In this document: piece by piece, positions 33,437 through 46,377 of the stretch
Layout of the letters: each line of letters starts with the position of its first letter
Numbering within the stretch: the first letter of the stretch is position 1
NCBI GenBank assembly: GCA_000711775.1
Contig: ARYC01002105.1
Span: 1 to 64,000 of the forward strand
DNA: 64,000 nucleotides
DNA from: Oxytricha trifallax
Taxonomy: Eukaryota; Ciliophora; Spirotrichea; Sporadotrichida; Oxytrichidae
Direction: 5' to 3'
Translations under genes and position numbers: made by a program
Notes under the pieces: generated by a model
The model's input: the letters and a program-made list of their open reading frames with translations, nothing else
What the model was told of the DNA's origin: nothing
Database searches by the model: none

Positions 33437-36400
33437 CTATTTTGGAAAAGTAATTGTGGAACCTTGGATAGATAATTATTCTCTCATTGTTATGATTTTA
33501 AACCAGTTAGAAGTGAAAAAATTCTTTAATGTTATTTAAATCAATAAACAGTAACTTAGCTTGCAAAAGAGCTATTAGATTCTGGAAGTTTTTTAAATTT
33601 TGATGAAATTCTAAACATAATGACCAACGATGTCATCCTATAAATTCCTACTTCAAAATAAATTGCTATCATTTTATAAAATCACATAATTAATGGTTTA
33701 TGCTATTTAAAAATTCTGAATTTTTTTCAGAAAAAAATTCTATTAATTATAAAAATATAACTGAAATATTAAAGACCTCAAGACAGTAGAATCTGAGAAA
33801 CGGAAAAATATTCAATTTAAATTGGACTTTATGAGACGTCAGTAGTTCGTTCATAAATTTGAAGACACTAAAGTTAATTGAAATAATTTAATTTAATATG
33901 AATTAATAATTTTTTAAAAAATTCTGACTAAGCAATATTATTAACAATAAAAATTGAATTTATAATTATAACATTGACTATTTTATTATTTCCCTACTTG
34001 ACTTTAATTAATTTTTAGCTATTTTGGAAGTAGCATTCCTTTTGTTAATATTTCTTAAGAGTAGTACCCATATTATTTCAAAATAGGATTTAGGTATATA
34101 TGGTATATTATTAATTATTGATATATTTTTGTCTTCACAATAACTTTAAAAATTCTTAAAGAAAAGCTCCCTTAAATTATCTATAAATAAACTATTTGTA
34201 AATAAGGAACATTTAACAAAATAATTAAGATAAAGTTTTTGAAATTTAGATTTTTTATTGATCTTGATTATAACTCTTTTTACAATTATTCCTTAACTTC
34301 TAGAAAAATTTCCAATATTGAATATTTTATTTTAAGCCTAATTTATTTTCTTACAATTAGTAATTTTAATAAATGCTACGATTTAAATTGATATTATTTT
34401 TTAAAGAAGATATTTTAATTATTTGACACTTCGAATCAGCAAAGATTAAATCATTTACATTAGCTATGTAATCTATAAATCTATTAAAAACACAAACAAG
34501 AATTTCTATTTTTTGGCATAGAATATAGCTGCTTATCTTTAATATTTATTTTATGTAGATTCTTCACAATAATGAGGATAAAATACTTTCTGAGGGAGAA
34601 TTATGCATAAATAATGCTCATATCTCTTTAAGGAATAATCGAAACATTTTTATAAATTTCATTACAAGAAAAGAATATATGTCTTCTAATTATATTTTTC
34701 TGTATATAGAAGGTTAAGTATTAAGAGAAATATATAAACTTTTGCTATTTTATATAAGTTTTATTGTTTATATTTTACATACTTGCAAATTATACATAGG
34801 AGATTTTGCAACCATCGCCACATTCGTAGTAGAGTTGATAGTAAATTAGCTCCCAGGCAACATATTGATATTTTTTCATGTTTTTTAAGAAATCTAAACA
34901 AACGAACTAAGTTTGGATTCATTGCAGATGGATTATAGTAAAAATTTAAAAAAATAAGAATTAAAAATTTTAAATATATAATTTATAAAAAATATGCAAA
35001 TGAATTATTCACATTTTTTATTCTTTTATTAAAAGATAATTTATTACTTCAAGATCTGTGAACCAACGCTCTCGATCCTGGTTCAAATTCAAGTTATAAA
35101 ATGAGAATAAAGATTTAACTAATCTGAAATGCTAATGAGTCAAATTCTGGGCTCCAATGATTACATTTTTAATACAAGAAATCAGTTTCTTACTTACCTC
35201 TTATATATTACTTTTTCCTTTCATTATTGATTAGTCTTTTGATTATGTATTCCTCAAAAATTTATTTTAAACATTTTTACTATTTAATTAAAATTATAGT
35301 TAATAATATATATTCAAAAATGTGATTTATCAATTTAAAATTTCAGCCCACCCATCAAAAATAAATTTTAACTGCAAGAAATTATTAATCATTTTAAGAA
35401 GGCTTTATTTAATCCCAGAGTTAATTAATTTATGAGTTCTGTATGAAGCAATATTACAAAAAAAGATTGCTGCTGATAATTGATATTCTAACCAGTTTAA
35501 TGTCATTGTCAAAGCTGCCAATGAATAATGAATCTGATGAAAAGAAAACCCTTAATATATAATATATTCTGAGTAATCAACTTCTTGGCCTCAACGTCTT
35601 GACTAGCTAAGTGTAAGTCTTTACATGTTTTACATTAGAAATTATTGGCACTAACTCAGAGTTTAGGAATTTCTAAGCAATATAGCTGGGCTTGAAAAAT
35701 AACTCTATCAAAGATTTTTAAATTCAAAGTTTCACTCATTTTAGGAGGTCTAAAATAATTCTAATTGTGCTGATTTTCTGAATGTATGGATCAAGCATAG
35801 TTCAAGAATTAATATTTAATTTAATATACTTTAATTAAATAATAAGTTATGATTTCACCATAAGCTTAATCAACCCTGTAAACTCTTTCACAATAATTAA
35901 CATATAATTTTTTACCAACTCAAATTTAAGAATAAGTACACAATACCTAAAAAATTACTACTTCCCCCCACTTACTTAATTAACAGTTTTAAAATCTACA
36001 TTTAAATCCTTAAAAATAATACAAGAAAAATTTATATTAATAATGATGGCATAAATCTTCAAATTTTCGATACAATTTTATAGAAGATAAAGGTAGAAAC
36101 TTATCCTAAACATATATTATAGTATATACTCTGAAGGAAAATGAGAAATAAGACTTAATAAGAATGTTATGTAGATGAGATCCTGAAATTATCAAAGAAA
36201 TAGTATGATGAATTGATATTATTTACAAGATAAAAATCTTGAAAGACTAATAGAATTAATCTTAACAAACACGCAGTAAATTGATTTTAACTGTATTTAG
36301 ACATAATTATTGGATATTTTATCCTATAATAATATATATTTGGGATTCCAAAGTATCCATTAGAGTGAATAACATTAAGATCGTATTTCCCCATCTTGAC

Positions 36401-38990
36401 TTTGAGCACCGGTGAAGAAATCTATCAGATTCTGGCCTAATACTGGTCAGAATCTGGTCTATGACTTTTAAAGGATAAGGAATCCACACAGAATGATTAA
36501 TTTAAGTTTGATCATTAAGAAAAATAATTAATTACCCCTAATCAATTAATCTAGATTGTATTTAATTCTTATTAATTAGATAAGATAATTGAATATAATA
36601 TGATTGATTAATTTAATATCAAAACTAAATGAGGTATTAATTTATTTACAATCAGATAGAAATGTTTACAGTAGAAATTATTTAAAATTTCATTAAATAA
36701 TATATATTAAACAATAATATCAATCATATTCTGAAATAGTAATTTTGATTTAGATTTCTTAAATTATAAGTTCCTAATTATTTCAAAAATATTAATATAC
36801 AATAAGTATCATCAGACTATTTATAAGATATTAAATCTTTTAGGAATAATTCATTTATATTTATGATTTAATAAATTATCTCGGCTACTTTGAATGAAAG
36901 ATTAAATATCTTAAAGAGTTGAAATAAATTTCATTTATAGTATAACTTTGTCCAATTCCTAGACAAGGCTCCAAACTAAATAAGAGCTAGTTAAAGCATT
37001 TTCAGAATAACTTATAGATAGTAGATGAGGTAGTTGCATAGCTAAAAATGTCAAGATTACTGAAATGATGATTATTAAAGCCAGCCTAAATAAAAGAATA
37101 ATCACTGTGGACTTAACAAAGCTTCTACTAAAATCAATAGAAAGTCAAATTAATGGTGTGAACTAACTGATTTGGCAATAAAAAAATAAATATAACACCA
37201 CCAATTATAAATACAAAGTTCATTTTTGGTAATTTCAAAGTCTAAGATATCTAATGTAAATTATTCTTTATTATTGAAAGTTCTGAGTATAAGCAAGATT
37301 ATTATAAGAGAAATTTAATTAATTGTATTATCTATAATATAATTGGTTAAAATTATTGATAAATTATTATATTTTTTAATTACGATCTCTATATATAATG
37401 AGCCTTCTAAATTCCATTTTGTATTTACAATTGAATATAGAAATTATTTTGATTCAATCAATAAATCTAAGCATTTTAATAAAAATGATTGAAATTATTA
37501 ATTACATATATTGTGATACTATTAATGGATGATAACGACTTGAGTTTAACTAATCCAAATAAAACTGATCCCTCCAAAACTTAATAGCTTTTAAAAATAT
37601 AAAAATTTCCAAAGATCAATTTCGCAATGAATAAGTAAATTCTTTCTACTTATTAATTAGAAATGAGTATTGCTTCTAGTCATCATAAGAGAATTTAATA
37701 ATTCCTCATCTTTCATTAGCTGATATCATGATTAAAAATATACTGACTCTGTATTATTTATAATTAAATTGCTTAGAAATTAATAATCCTGTAAATATTT
37801 AGATATTAGAATTCAATAAAAATAATATAATTAATTATGTAATTGATAAGAAAGTATATTTAAGTTTAGTTATAGTGGTGAAATAAGATCAAATAGCTTG
37901 GATAATAAAGTGCGTATTTGTTGTTGGTAAGAACAACCAGTTCTCACGAGATAGGGTATTCGAACATCAGAGATGCTGATATTTGTACCTTATTAAAAAC
38001 AAGGAATATTCTTGAGTTTTATATTGTCTATTTCCTTGTAAAGAGCAAAGGATACTCGTCATTAAGAAGGCACATAATTAAACAGTAGCATTTCACTTGC
38101 CTTAGAAATACAGTGTAGCATTAATGAAGGACTCAAATCTGGGCACATAGTCGAGTCTAGTGGTGTTTTCGCTTGGTATTTCTTGAGATGAGATCAAGAG
38201 AAAACTACTTATAGTATTACTTTTCCTTAATATTATTATTTGTAAATGCATTCTATATTGAATAAAACTCATCTCAACGGAAGAATTAGTAATTTTTAAA
38301 TATTACTCAAGAATCTCAGTATTAGCACTAGTATCAATAGTAAATGTAGTTTAAGTTGTAGAAAAGAGTACATGCTTCTATAGCTGTGATTGGAAAAGGA
38401 TTTCATTAATAATATTGGTGTATAGCCATAGTAAAAAAGGTTTATTTCTATGATTATACAACTAAATCTTAATAATAAATCAAAATTGAATACGACATTT
38501 AATGCATTTTAAATATAATTTATTATAAATCCAAGAATATTGTTGATAATAATAATTATTATGAGTTATTGAAAGTCAATAAAGTGGTAGAATCATCAAT
38601 ATTTTCAACTGCATTTCAATTAATATTAAAATAATATGAAGTTTAAATAAAATACTAAATTATGCTCAATAATTTTATGTTCGATTCTTTATTAGAATTT
38701 ATATTATAGTGAGAACAGTAATAATTTTAAAGTATAGGAAAAAGATAGCAGTTTTATTACATTTAAACAAATATCTTTATTTTACTTGTCAAGCTTAAAA
38801 GCTTAGTTAGTATCATAACGCAGTTAAAAATGTGAATAAATTTATTGTGTGATAGAAGTATAAAATGAGTTTGAATAAGTGAGTTCTTAAAGTTGTTAAA
38901 AGAAAAGTTTAATATTTTGAATTTGAATTATTCTATAATTAATAATAATATTTTACTTTATGCTTTATTCATCAGACTTAATGTATAAAT
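33437..38990. other. Long AT-rich stretch without recognised genes
   Basis: Structureless AT-rich DNA on both strands. Small GC-richer patches occur near 36380-36480 and 37920-38180, the latter with a short minus-strand frame (KKYQAKTPLDSTMCPDLSP). Neither is identifiable. Confidence 0.4.
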
Positions 38991-40480
38991 ATTTATTTAT
39001 AGGGCCTCAATCACAGATTAACAAGCTTCCAAGAAAAATGCCCTTTAATCTGATTTAAAATTTATTCATTCGTAACTGCTTTAAATAAAAACCTAATTAC
39101 CTATGTCTTTAAATCCCCGCTAATGAGAAGTAATAGAGCATCCCAAGATATCCCGAATGCAGCAATCGCCAATCAAGATTTGGTTAGTGAGCCCACAGCA
39201 TCCCATAATGTAGGGATATAACATTGAAGTGACATAGAAGTACAAATCAAAGATCACACCTTTGCATAAGTCTGCATCACATGGCTACCACCAACTTCCA
39301 TTATTTTTGAAGGGACCAAGATTATGATAGCAATCCTCTGCTAGCATCATGGCTTATTTATTCTTGAAGCTAGCATATGTATTAGAAAATTTGAATGGAT
39401 TGGATTTGCAAGTACAGATGAGCAGCAAGAAATCTGAGTGAGTGCATGCATAAGGCTTTATTCGAAAATACATGGAGATCAGCTGTGGTAGTGATAGAGC
39501 TGTATGGCTAATAATCACACACGCAAGTATAAGCTCTGTTCCTTTAGCTTCTGAGGAAGCTCTTTTTGGGCTAAGAAGTATATTGAAATTCTGAAGTAAC
39601 AAAGTAGATTGGATGCCATTTGTTAAGATTGCTTACGAATCCTAGCATGTAGCAGAGTGCTTCAGGATTCTAGTGAAGCTGGAGTAGAATGGCTTTGAAA
39701 TTCAAGGGAAATATCAATGATCTCAAGAGAAATACCAAGACTATCCTACTGGCACTTAGAGGAAAGACAGACGACCACCAAAGGAAAGCAGCAGTAGTCA
39801 TTCTGGCAGTCGTCTGCTTTAAAGGAGAGAATCAATAAATTTGCTTCAACAAATGTCATTTGAAAGGAGCCTGAGCAGAAAAGATGGGGTAAAGGGTGGA
39901 TTTCACCGTCGATAGATGCCATAGAAAATTGAGTGGTGCTACTGGTTGGTCCCCACAGCACGTTTCCCCTCTTACTTCGTACGAGAATTTGAAATCTGAA
40001 CATATTGAAATTTGCCTAGATCTTTGAGCACTGCACATGATGGGGATTTTGATGAGGATAATGGGTATGGAGATGAAGAGAATGAAGATGATGATGAAGA
40101 GGAGGAAGAATAAGGAAAATGTCATTAAGCAATGAGGACTTTATCAAGTACCTTCTCCCATTTTTATGTTTAAGTGGATGTCTAAGATTGAACTCAAACT
40201 TGACATAAATGATATTAAGGCTTACTGCAATAAAAAGTTGAGGAATCTTTCTTGCTTAGGAACTTCAAGAAAATTTAATAGCACTTGAAAGAGTCAAACT
40301 GAGACAGCTAAGTAAACATTATTGAATAAGAAGAATGGGAAAAGAAAAGGACTGTTGAATTGCCTGGCTTCAAAAGTGGAAAGCACAAGGATGAGCAGCT
40401 GCCTTTTTATCAATAAACAGATAAAAACTCATAAAAATAAGAATGTCCTCAGTTCTTTATTAAATGCCAAATTTATTTGA
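38990..40480 (+). CDS. Unrecognised coding region with acidic segment
   Basis: Ciliate-code reading gives a chain of protein-like frames, including HTFAQVCITWLPPTSIIFEG (39255-39315), WMPFVKIAYESQHVAECFRI (39605-39670), an acidic run GYGDEENEDDDEEEEEQ (near 40063) and IFMFKWMSKIELKLDINDI (near 40160). Composition is GC-richer than the flanks throughout. The frames change several times, so start and end are not resolved. I recognise no family. Candidates with acidic tracts, such as nucleosome-assembly or importin-like proteins, were considered without a supporting motif. Confidence 0.4.
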
Positions 40481-40639
40481 CCAATCAATAATGAGAATGA
40501 CAGTACTACTATTTATTAATCAATTAGTAATTAATTTGTATTTTTTTTACTACTTTTTTAAGCTTGCATATCCTAATTATTACACATCACAACATTCTTT
40601 ATATTAATAATTTAGTGATCTTTGAAATAATATTCCTAA

Positions 40640-41441
40640 TTTTAATTAACATATTATCGGTAAGATTTATAAAATACTTTAGTTTGTTTAATGAAGCTGT
40701 TTGCCATTGCTATTGCATTAGCCATAATTTTAATAACTTGGAAAATAACCATCACTCATCAACAACTAAAGATAATAATAATGATCCTCCTTCTTCCTGG
40801 CCTCATTCTCATTATCTAATGACTGTTTTTATTTACTTGAACTCATATAGCAAACAGTAAATCAAAATTATGAGGGAAACAAAATTTTCTGCAATCTTCT
40901 ATAGCTAAAGCTAACCTTCTTGCTCCTGTATATTTTTATTATATTAAAAATAAACCTTCTAAAGAGAAAAGAGCGTATGGATCCATCCTATGGGTAATCT
41001 AAGCCATTCATTTAATAGTTTTGAGTGTCTCCAGGTATTCACGGGCTTCATTCTTAATAAAGACTAGTCGAGATGAGCAAAACATGGCGTATTCGTGATT
41101 ATTGCCTTGCTAACGATATCCTTTGATAGAGAAGATAAACCAATGTGTTTAATTTTTTTAGAATCTTCAAAAAGTTGTGAGATTACACCATTAAACTCCA
41201 TATTCTTTCTTAAGTTTTTTCAAAGAAATAAATAAAAAAAATGTTAATTGCAATTCTTAGCATTTTTTTTATATTTTCTCTATTTGTTTACATAGTCAGC
41301 TGATTGCTATTCTATTTAAATGTCTTAATCATCAATACAATCTTCACAATCATTATCATCAATATCAACTCTAACTTCATGAATTTCATTATCGTACTCA
41401 TCCCTTTGTAAACAATTTCTTTCCTCTTCCCCCTCAGTCAT
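40640..41441 (-). CDS. Unrecognised gene, minus strand
   Basis: An acidic start (MTEGEEERNCLQRDEYDNE, ATG at 41441) runs to TGA 41220. Downstream, alternative frames are open over 40809-41201 and have good protein character, for example THWFIFSIKGYRQQGNNHEY with FCSSRLVFIKNEAREYLETL, and farther on MDPYALFSLEGLFLIQQKY. The last two lie in one frame. A T8 run at about 41229 lies at the junction of the first two parts. Probably one host gene. No domain recognised. Confidence 0.45.
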
Positions 41442-42429
41442 TAACAAATAATGAAAGAACAATCATCAAATTAGAATAATAGCTTACATTTCTTGGAATA
41501 TACACGAGAGTACTACTTTCGAGCCATTAAGTATTTTTTATATTCTTATTTTGATTTACTGTATCATTATATAAATTGATGATTGCTTAGTCCTAAATTA
41601 TTTTTGCTAACTTACACATATTGAATATCAAATTAAGTCTTTGTGAGTTCATTTACAATATGAATCCTCTAATTGATTGAAAATAAGAAAAAAGATTTAA
41701 TTTTTATTTTAAGTTTTAACAAATTTGAAAATGAATTTTACTGTTAAATGTAATCATTTGATTGTTTGAAGTCTCCTTAATATTTCCAACATTATATGTA
41801 GTCATTCATTTAGTTGCCATAATTTTAGAATTTTTAATAAATATCATTTTCTCTATTGTATTTTTAATCATTTTTTATTGCTTTTTTTACATTGTCTATT
41901 TATCTCATAACATTTCAACGAACTTTTCTAAACCTACTCTCACCTAATAGAATAAGTAATATATCAATTTTTTCGCATAATGCTAATCAGAATAGTTTAA
42001 CTTGCAATCTTTATTCCTCAAATAAGCTTAATTCATAGATTCTTTTTGCATATTTTAGGTGCCTTGTTAATATCTGTCTTGTTTTGTGATAGTAAAATGA
42101 ATGCTGTACTAAGCCTCAGTGATTTTAAAAGACGGTATCCAATAGAAATTAACAAAAAGTTGTTTCATCCTACATTAATGAGATTAATGAAGCTCCGCTA
42201 GTTGATGAGCCTGCATTAACTTCCTAACAGCTGCGGAACTATTTAGATAATTTCATCACTTCGTTTGGCAAGCCGATTCTTATAGATTCTACCAACAAGT
42301 TAATTTCTGGAAACTTTTATAATTGTAGAAAATTAATTTCAATTAAATTTATTATTTTTAAAATCATGGTAGTTATGATTTCCAAAGTGACTCAAAATTC
42401 AAATCTAAATTAATTTGCAGTATCATATA
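41442..42429. other. AT-rich stretch, nothing recognised
   Basis: No gene, repeat or RNA seen. Confidence 0.4.
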
Positions 42430-42711
42430 ATTTTAAGCTGGACTTTACTATTGGCAAAATTCTTGAATTTTACAGGAGATGAGATATTTAATTTGATTTA
42501 ACTATTAAAAACAGTAAAAGAGGTTTCTCTCATCTGGGTGATGAGTTAAAGTCATTCTAGCAATAGCAACCACCGTCTCAACTTTAATTCGGTATCCAGA
42601 GAGTATAATATATCCAGGGTTTTAAGATATTTTTCAATAAAATAACTGAAGGTAATTCGAAATTAATTAATTTTAATTTAATTAATTTCCCCAAATCGAA
42701 TGTATTCCTAC
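42430..42711. mobile_element. Palindromic MITE, family A, copy 3 (decayed)
   Basis: It retains the core (agctggactttactattggc) and the right end (ccaaatcgaatgtattccta) of family A, and a gatgagat pair around the centre. The left end is not recognisable. Confidence 0.55.
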
Positions 42712-43261
42712 AATAGTAGAGTAAGAACTCTCTAGTTAAGCTATAAGAATTTTTTTGAGATTATGATTTTAAAGACTGCCACGTCAACATAATCTACATA
42801 AACATGTGACAGCTAAGTTATGGTTATATTAATAGTGATAATTTATAAATTATTTTAGTTTGATAAAAACTCACATTAATTTAATAATAAAAACAAAATC
42901 TATATTTTTTAATAATTATTAAAATCGTATTCGCTTATGTAATATAAGAATCACGGATATTTGTGATGTTTTTACTTTAATTACAAATAAATACAAAAAT
43001 TATGCTTCATATTGATTCTCGAAAAAGTATTCATATCTTTAACCTAGGTATAATAAATTTATTAAAGGTTATAAAAAATGCACTCTAGCCGTTTTCAACA
43101 CTAAATGTTATTAAAGCTTTGAGCAATTGTAGATTCATCATGTAAATATTTTGAAACAAGTAAAACAAAGTTGAAAACTAAGTAACAATAAATTCAAAAG
43201 CTTTCTTTTCCATATCAGAGGTTGCATGCTACTCACAAAGTCTTTATTTCTCCTTGGTTAT
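42712..43261. other. AT-rich stretch before a TBE end
   Basis: Nothing recognised. If the B9D2 gene was split by the TBE remnant to the right, part of it could lie here, but I see no B9D2-like sequence. Confidence 0.35.
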
Positions 43262-43586
43262 CAAAACCAAAACTCAAGACCCCTTAAGTAATTAGATTGA
43301 GTGTTTTTTATTGATAAAAGGTATCAATAAACGCTTACTTTATTAGGGTTTATGTAAAGGTTTATGGTTAAAATATTAGGAATTTGAGCGAGAATATGAA
43401 GCGATTTTTTAAAAAATATTTCACACAAACATAAGCTTATTATCATGTGAGAGTATTCTGAAATATATCTTTCTTATATGTTGTTTTAATCTTCTCTATT
43501 GTAGCTTGATTATCATTCCTTGAAGATAGTTTGGTGAGCAAGCTTTTCCATGCCTCCACTAATCTTTTATTTATCTACAAATCTTT

Positions 43587-43870
43587 TCATTCTTTGCTCT
43601 AAATCTCTCTCACTCTCGCAGCTAAAGTAATCATTTCTTGGCATACTTCTTTCTCTGGTTTTTGCTGCTTATGCCCATGTATCCATGAATTGTCTTTATC
43701 TCTCAATTCTTCTCTCTCTGGTGAATATCCAGGAGTGTCTAATAAATTTCCTAAAGCAGAGGATTGTACTTTTGTGCTCTGTTGAAATCGATTATGTAAA
43801 CTCTCAGAGGTTGAAAATTTAACATGACATTTTCTTGTGAAAGTCATAAGGATTGTAAATAATATTTTTA
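43587..43870 (-). pseudogene. TBE kinase domain, C-terminal part (first tail)
   Basis: A frame with TRKCHVKFSTSESLHNRFQ, then DTPGYSPEREELRDKDNS and KEVCQEMITLAARVREI. These match GTPRYFPEREDWRDGD and AICQETIILAAGVKEI in copy 1. The DNA upstream matches copy 1 in another frame (IIDFN region), so the copy is broken. Confidence 0.7.
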
Positions 43871-43929
43871 AAGCACTAGTTTATTTATGATCTCAAAATT
43901 ATTAATATCAATATTCTAATGACATTCAT

Positions 43930-44262
43930 TCAAATTCCTAAAATTTCTTCAGAATTTTGATTAAACTTCTATTATAATAATAAACTTATCTACTTATAAT
44001 AAGAATGTTACTTCTTTTTCTTTTCTCGGCTTGGATTAGCTTTAAATGAAATGAGAAGTTCTTCTTAGACATCAATTAATCTTTTAACTATACTAATCTT
44101 ATATTGTTCTTTTATATTGAATCTCTCTCGCCCTTGAAACTAAACAATTATTTCTTGGCTTTTAAACTTATGTTATTATAACTACTATGCCCTTATCGTA
44201 TGCAGCCTACCCCCAAAATCTCTCCAATCTTCAATTTTTTGTGAAATTATTTTAAATAACTA
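43930..44262 (-). pseudogene. TBE kinase domain, C-terminal part (second tail)
   Basis: A minus-strand frame beginning EDWRDFGGRLHTIRAQQ and continuing SQEIIVQFQGRERFN and VQEELLISFKANPSREKK. It parallels the tail of copy 1 after EREDWRDGD. It duplicates the region just to its left, which implies a second TBE copy. Confidence 0.6.
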
Positions 44263-45459
44263 TTATGCTTGTGCTTATTGAGCTACTTTGAAATAGGAAA
44301 ATATACTCCCCAAAGATTGAAATCAAAAATGATTTTACCTGGTTTTATTTCTCTGTTGGGATCCCTTCCCTCACTTATCTGTATTATAACGCCCCTCAGA
44401 ACCGAGAAGAAACCTCAGATATAATTGCGGAGTTCAAGATTTAAATCTGAAAATTTTATTCATCATAGATTTCCGGGAAAATTCCTCTATTGTTCTTAGG
44501 CAAGTCTAATAAAGATCTTTTACTCATTTACATTTATTATACTATCTAGCAGATTTATCTTTTGTATATGTCATTAGTTAAAATATTCTGTAAATCATTT
44601 TTCAAGCAAAAATGGTCTCTTATCTACATTATATTTTCATTCGAGTTGGCATTAAGCAAAATAATACGACTGCGATCAAATTATATCTCAAATTTGTCGT
44701 CTGCTATAATTTGGCAGTTTAATCTGAAATGATTATCTTCTCTATTATATTCGATAAAATAAGGTTACTAGAAATTATGAATCCAAATCAAAATATTTTA
44801 AATAAAAGAACCCTCATTAATTCTATTTCTATATAATTTTTGATCATGAAAAATCATATTAAATTCTTTATTGTCTATATTTTTGTTTGCTTCTAACTTA
44901 AAAATTACATACGCGATTAATTTTGTAGAACTTATTTTAATAAATTAATTGTCATCCTATCTCTAAATGAATGAAAATAAAGCTTTACATGTCCTTCATC
45001 CCAATAGGCTTTTAAGATCTGTTACACGACTATTAATTATCTCAAAAACTTCCAAATACATTTCTATTTACTATTATTAAGTCTAGGATAAATTGAAATT
45101 GCTATTGAAACAAATCTTAAAAAATTAAACTGATCAACGATGCAAATTAGACTTCTCTAAAATCAAGTGACTCAAATATCTTCTTTTATAAGTTATTTAA
45201 AAGTAATTTTGTTGTCTTTAATCAGTGTAGCAAACACAATAAGATAAAAATTAAGGAAAAGCATGAACTGAACAAAAGACTCGTCAAAGATTAATAAAAT
45301 CTAGACTAGATGAACATAGATGCAAGAGTAAGTTCTTATAGTAGATTTCATAGCAAGTTATACGAAGAAGAAAAAGAAAAAAACTATAAACCTTTAACGG
45401 CTCTATTAATTTATGACTAATTTGATTTATTTATATCTATCATTTATTAATTAACAAGC

Positions 45460-46060
45460 AATTTAGTTGTTCTAGCACACCATTAGATATCTTCTAGCTG
45501 TTTAATTTTAGAACCAATTTATAAATCTACTTTATCCATTTTAGATGATAGAACATAAATTTCTTATTCAATTTCATTGAATAAAGTCATTTAATAAAGT
45601 AATAACAGATGCTAGTGTTACCTTAATTATTCCTCCTTATGTCTTTGATTTGTAAGTTGAAAGTTATATAAAAGTCATCAAATGATATCTTATTCTAATT
45701 GGCCTTATTTTCACGTATTTAAGAATGAATAGCACGAGTTTGAATATTAAGCTTTTAGTAATAAACTTTAATGATGCTTTACCACTTGTAATAAGATTTA
45801 AAATTAAAAGCATTTTAAAAGAAAATATAGTTTCATCAGCATGCATGAACTTAATACCGTGCTATCAAGCTCTATGCATTTAATCATATAAATTTTTTGG
45901 TTAAAATTTCATCAAATAAATCCTTATGAAAAGTTTATCGAAATCTTCTAAATATTTAATTTTCATTGTAATTGATATTTAAGATATTATATGCAGTTAA
46001 AAATCTACAATAAAGATGCAACTCCATTAGCTTTTGATATAGAAGCTCAGTTTCTCAATG
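45460..46060 (-). pseudogene. TBE transposase fragment
   Basis: FMHADETIFSFKMLL (near 45830) aligns with FINAEEAVFNVQTY of the fragment at 14230 and is the first-Asp region (ADET) of a Tc1/IS630-type transposase. The flanking DNA also aligns between the two loci (tttgaatatt...accacttgtaa...cttaat). The third motif is not recognisable. Confidence 0.6.
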
Positions 46061-46377
46061 TCTAGTCATAAGAAGATAAATCACTTTACTTGCAAGAAAT
46101 TATAAAGTTTTTAGGCTTAGATTTTACTTTTCTACCCGAAATAAATTGATGCTAGATAGTGAGATAAGATGGTTACAAGAATTTTGTGGAGTAAAGTATA
46201 ATTAAGTATGGGCTTCAACTAGTTACAATATTCAAAACAACTGTATCGTAAATCAACGGTCTTTTAGACTTATATATATATATAGCCGCAGTTATATATC
46301 ACTCACAAGCTTCCACATATATTTTTTTAATTTATTGCTAGAAAATTATAAACCCTTATATAAAATGCTTTAATTGA

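Larger units (their letters stand above)
43262..46377 (-). mobile_element. TBE remnants in reverse orientation, two kinase tails and a transposase
   Basis: The left end (caaaaccaaaactcaagacc, then tttattagggtttatgtaaa) is the reverse of the TBE end at 1232-1357. Two successive minus-strand kinase C-terminal regions (43587-43870 and 43930-44262), then a transposase fragment (45460-46060), show that at least two TBE copies are joined or nested. A weak terminal-repeat-like stretch (aaacccttatataaaatgct) at about 46351 lies directly before the B9D2 gene. An unrelated short GC-richer frame (FSVGIPSLTYLYYNAPQN) lies near 44345-44450. Confidence 0.65.

Noticed and set aside
36980-37120. Possible further TBE zinc-finger/kinase piece (atagatagtagatgagg shared with 32757-32773)
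   Set aside because: The match is about 17 bases with no finger or kinase motif around it, so chance in AT-rich DNA is likely.
39354-40125. Minus-strand ORFs opposite the 39-40 kb coding region
   Set aside because: They have shadow-like composition; the plus strand reads as the more protein-like strand, with an acidic tract and GC-rich codons.
43599-43847. A separate host gene on the minus strand
   Set aside because: Its residues align with the activation segment and tail of the TBE kinase in copy 1.
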